DNA of 64,000 nucleotides from Paenibacillus camerounensis (GTDB lineage Bacteria; Bacillota; Bacilli; Paenibacillales; Paenibacillaceae). The stretch covers positions 117,630-181,629 of the forward strand of contig NZ_CCDG010000078.1 in NCBI RefSeq assembly GCF_000723885.1. Reading direction: 5' to 3'. Under the pieces are notes generated by a model that was given only the letters and a program-made list of their open reading frames with translations, was not told where the DNA came from and ran no database searches. The translations under genes and the position numbers were made by a program. Positions 63,054 to 64,000 of this stretch are shown in pieces. The number at the start of each line of letters is the position of its first letter. Positions within the stretch are counted from its first letter, which is position 1.

Positions 63054-63935
63054 ATGCATAGTATTAAAACTGTCCTTACTGAAGAGGGAAGGGACCTGAA
63101 TCCAACCATGAACAGCATGTTTTTAATCGGCGAAATGGCCAAGCTCTTTCAAATCGATATCCGGACGCTACGTTATTATGATCAAATCGGCTTGTTCACA
63201 CCGGCATCAGTGGATGAGCAGACAGGATACCGTTATTACTCTACCGGGCAGTTTGAGAGCCTGAATACAATTCTGTATTTAAAAGCACTGAACATTCCGT
63301 TAAAGGAAATCGGGCAGTTTGTACATAACCGGAATCTGGATGATATTCTGTTCCTGTTAAAAGAGCAGAAGACCCGGACCGAAGAGAAAATCAGGGAATT
63401 CGAACAGATTCAGCGGAGATTAGAGCAGCGGATTCACCAGATTGAAGATGCGGCCCGGACAGAGGATCATTTTAGGATACGACTGGCTGATTTTCCTGAA
63501 CGGACGATCATCATGCTGAAGCAGCGAATCCACCATAGTGATAATCTGGAACTTTGGATCAGACAGCTAGAGAACAGCAGCCCGCTCAAATCCAGTGTCT
63601 TCCTGGGGCAAGTCGGATTAATGCTTGCAGTCGCGAGTCTTGCCGAACACCGTTTCGATGAGTATGACGCCATATTCCTGTTCATCGATGCGGATAAGCC
63701 CTCCCTGCCAGATCAGATTGTAAAAACAATTCCCATGCAGACCTGCCTGACGCTCCGGTTTGTCGGTACCCATGCAGACGCAGCAGTCCATTATAAGAAT
63801 TTGCTGAGCTACGCTGAGGAAGAGGGCTATACCCTGACTGACGATTCACTCGAAATTACGTATATCGATTATGGGCTTACACAGGATACCTCCAAATTCA
63901 TCACCGAAATTCAATTGCCGGTAATCAAGCATTGA
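63054..63935 (+). CDS. MerR-family regulator with GyrI-like effector domain
   Basis: MerR helix-turn-helix MFLIGEMAKLFQIDIRTLRY followed by the wing GLFTPASVDEQTGYRYYS, a long coiled coil (KTRTEEKIREFEQIQRRLEQ) and a C-terminal GyrI/BmrR-like ligand-binding domain. Start unclear: ATG 63054 has an AGGATG site just before it (293 residues); ATG 63108 or 63117, two or three residues before the MerR domain, fits family convention better. Probably a multidrug or small-molecule sensor; no transporter target is visible in the window. Confidence 0.85.
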   Translation: MHSIKTVLTEEGRDLNPTMNSMFLIGEMAKLFQIDIRTLRYYDQIGLFTPASVDEQTGYRYYSTGQFESLNTILYLKALNIPLKEIGQFVHNRNLDDILFLLKEQKTRTEEKIREFEQIQRRLEQRIHQIEDAARTEDHFRIRLADFPERTIIMLKQRIHHSDNLELWIRQLENSSPLKSSVFLGQVGLMLAVASLAEHRFDEYDAIFLFIDADKPSLPDQIVKTIPMQTCLTLRFVGTHADAAVHYKNLLSYAEEEGYTLTDDSLEITYIDYGLTQDTSKFITEIQLPVIKH

Positions 63936-63963
63936 CCCTCCAGTTACTGGAGGGTTTATTCTT
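63935..63963 (+). terminator. Terminator after the MerR gene
   Basis: ACCCTCCAG (63935-63943) with CTGGAGGGT (63947-63955), three-base loop, then TTATTC. Begins at the last base of the merR stop codon. Confidence 0.85.
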
Positions 63964-64000
63964 GAAATATAAGGATTTAACGGTTACCGCCTTCTCTGAA

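Overview
The window looks like chromosome of a Paenibacillus-type Gram-positive (Firmicutes). This rests on strong GGAGG ribosome binding sites with many GTG/TTG starts, an S-layer-homology (SLH) surface protein, a membrane-anchored AraC (YesN-like) regulator beside ATPase-less LplB/YtcP-type sugar importers, LutABC/PaiA/PuuD-type genes in Bacillales arrangement, and an IS630-type remnant with AT-rich intergenic inverted repeats. The species cannot be named from sequence reading alone.

Layout. 1-2539 (minus): lutC (cut by the window edge), lutB and lutA, overlapping by ATGA, for lactate oxidation. Divergent from it, 2706-4151, is an E. coli AldA-like lactaldehyde dehydrogenase; together they form a lactaldehyde to lactate to pyruvate route, with nested dyads and a near-perfect cre site between them. 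4152-4640 holds short repeats, followed by a GNAT gene. 5333-23571 is the first carbohydrate locus: two very large tandem heparinase II/III-family proteins, a membrane AraC regulator, an importer (two permeases plus lipoprotein), then a GH88 unsaturated-uronyl hydrolase, GH43, GH28 and an acyl esterase. None of these enzymes has a visible signal peptide, so the locus appears to import uronate-containing oligosaccharides and dismantle them inside the cell. 23672-28407: a LysR regulator divergent from zwf-tal-gnd (pentose phosphate pathway). 28527-33326: ROK-type regulator, VOC protein, MFS transporter, LysE exporter, and MarR-PaiA with a perfect 24-bp palindrome between LysE and MarR.

33457-46929 is the second carbohydrate locus: a LacI regulator, a large cytoplasmic protein of unknown activity, a second sugar importer and a 2116-residue exported, SLH-anchored multidomain putative glycosidase. 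Three near-identical TTTAAACGTTTAAA-like palindromes, in front of the lacI gene, the large enzyme and the importer, define a likely local LacI regulon.

46930-50844 is an accessory patch: two AT-rich orphan genes, a beta-lactamase-like serine hydrolase gene present twice (one intact, one reduced by a large internal deletion), an IS630-type transposase remnant and a hairpin-forming intergenic repeat. 51089-63935 is mostly housekeeping and signalling: a membrane-anchored glycerophosphodiesterase, a small kinase-like protein, a PuuD-like amidase, a leftward AraC-LysR-MFS run divergent from two aldo/keto reductases, an AraC-transglutaminase pair, a chemotaxis receptor, a tiny Lmo0937-type membrane protein behind a sigma-B-like promoter, and a MerR regulator. 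No tRNA, rRNA, CRISPR array or prophage was recognised.
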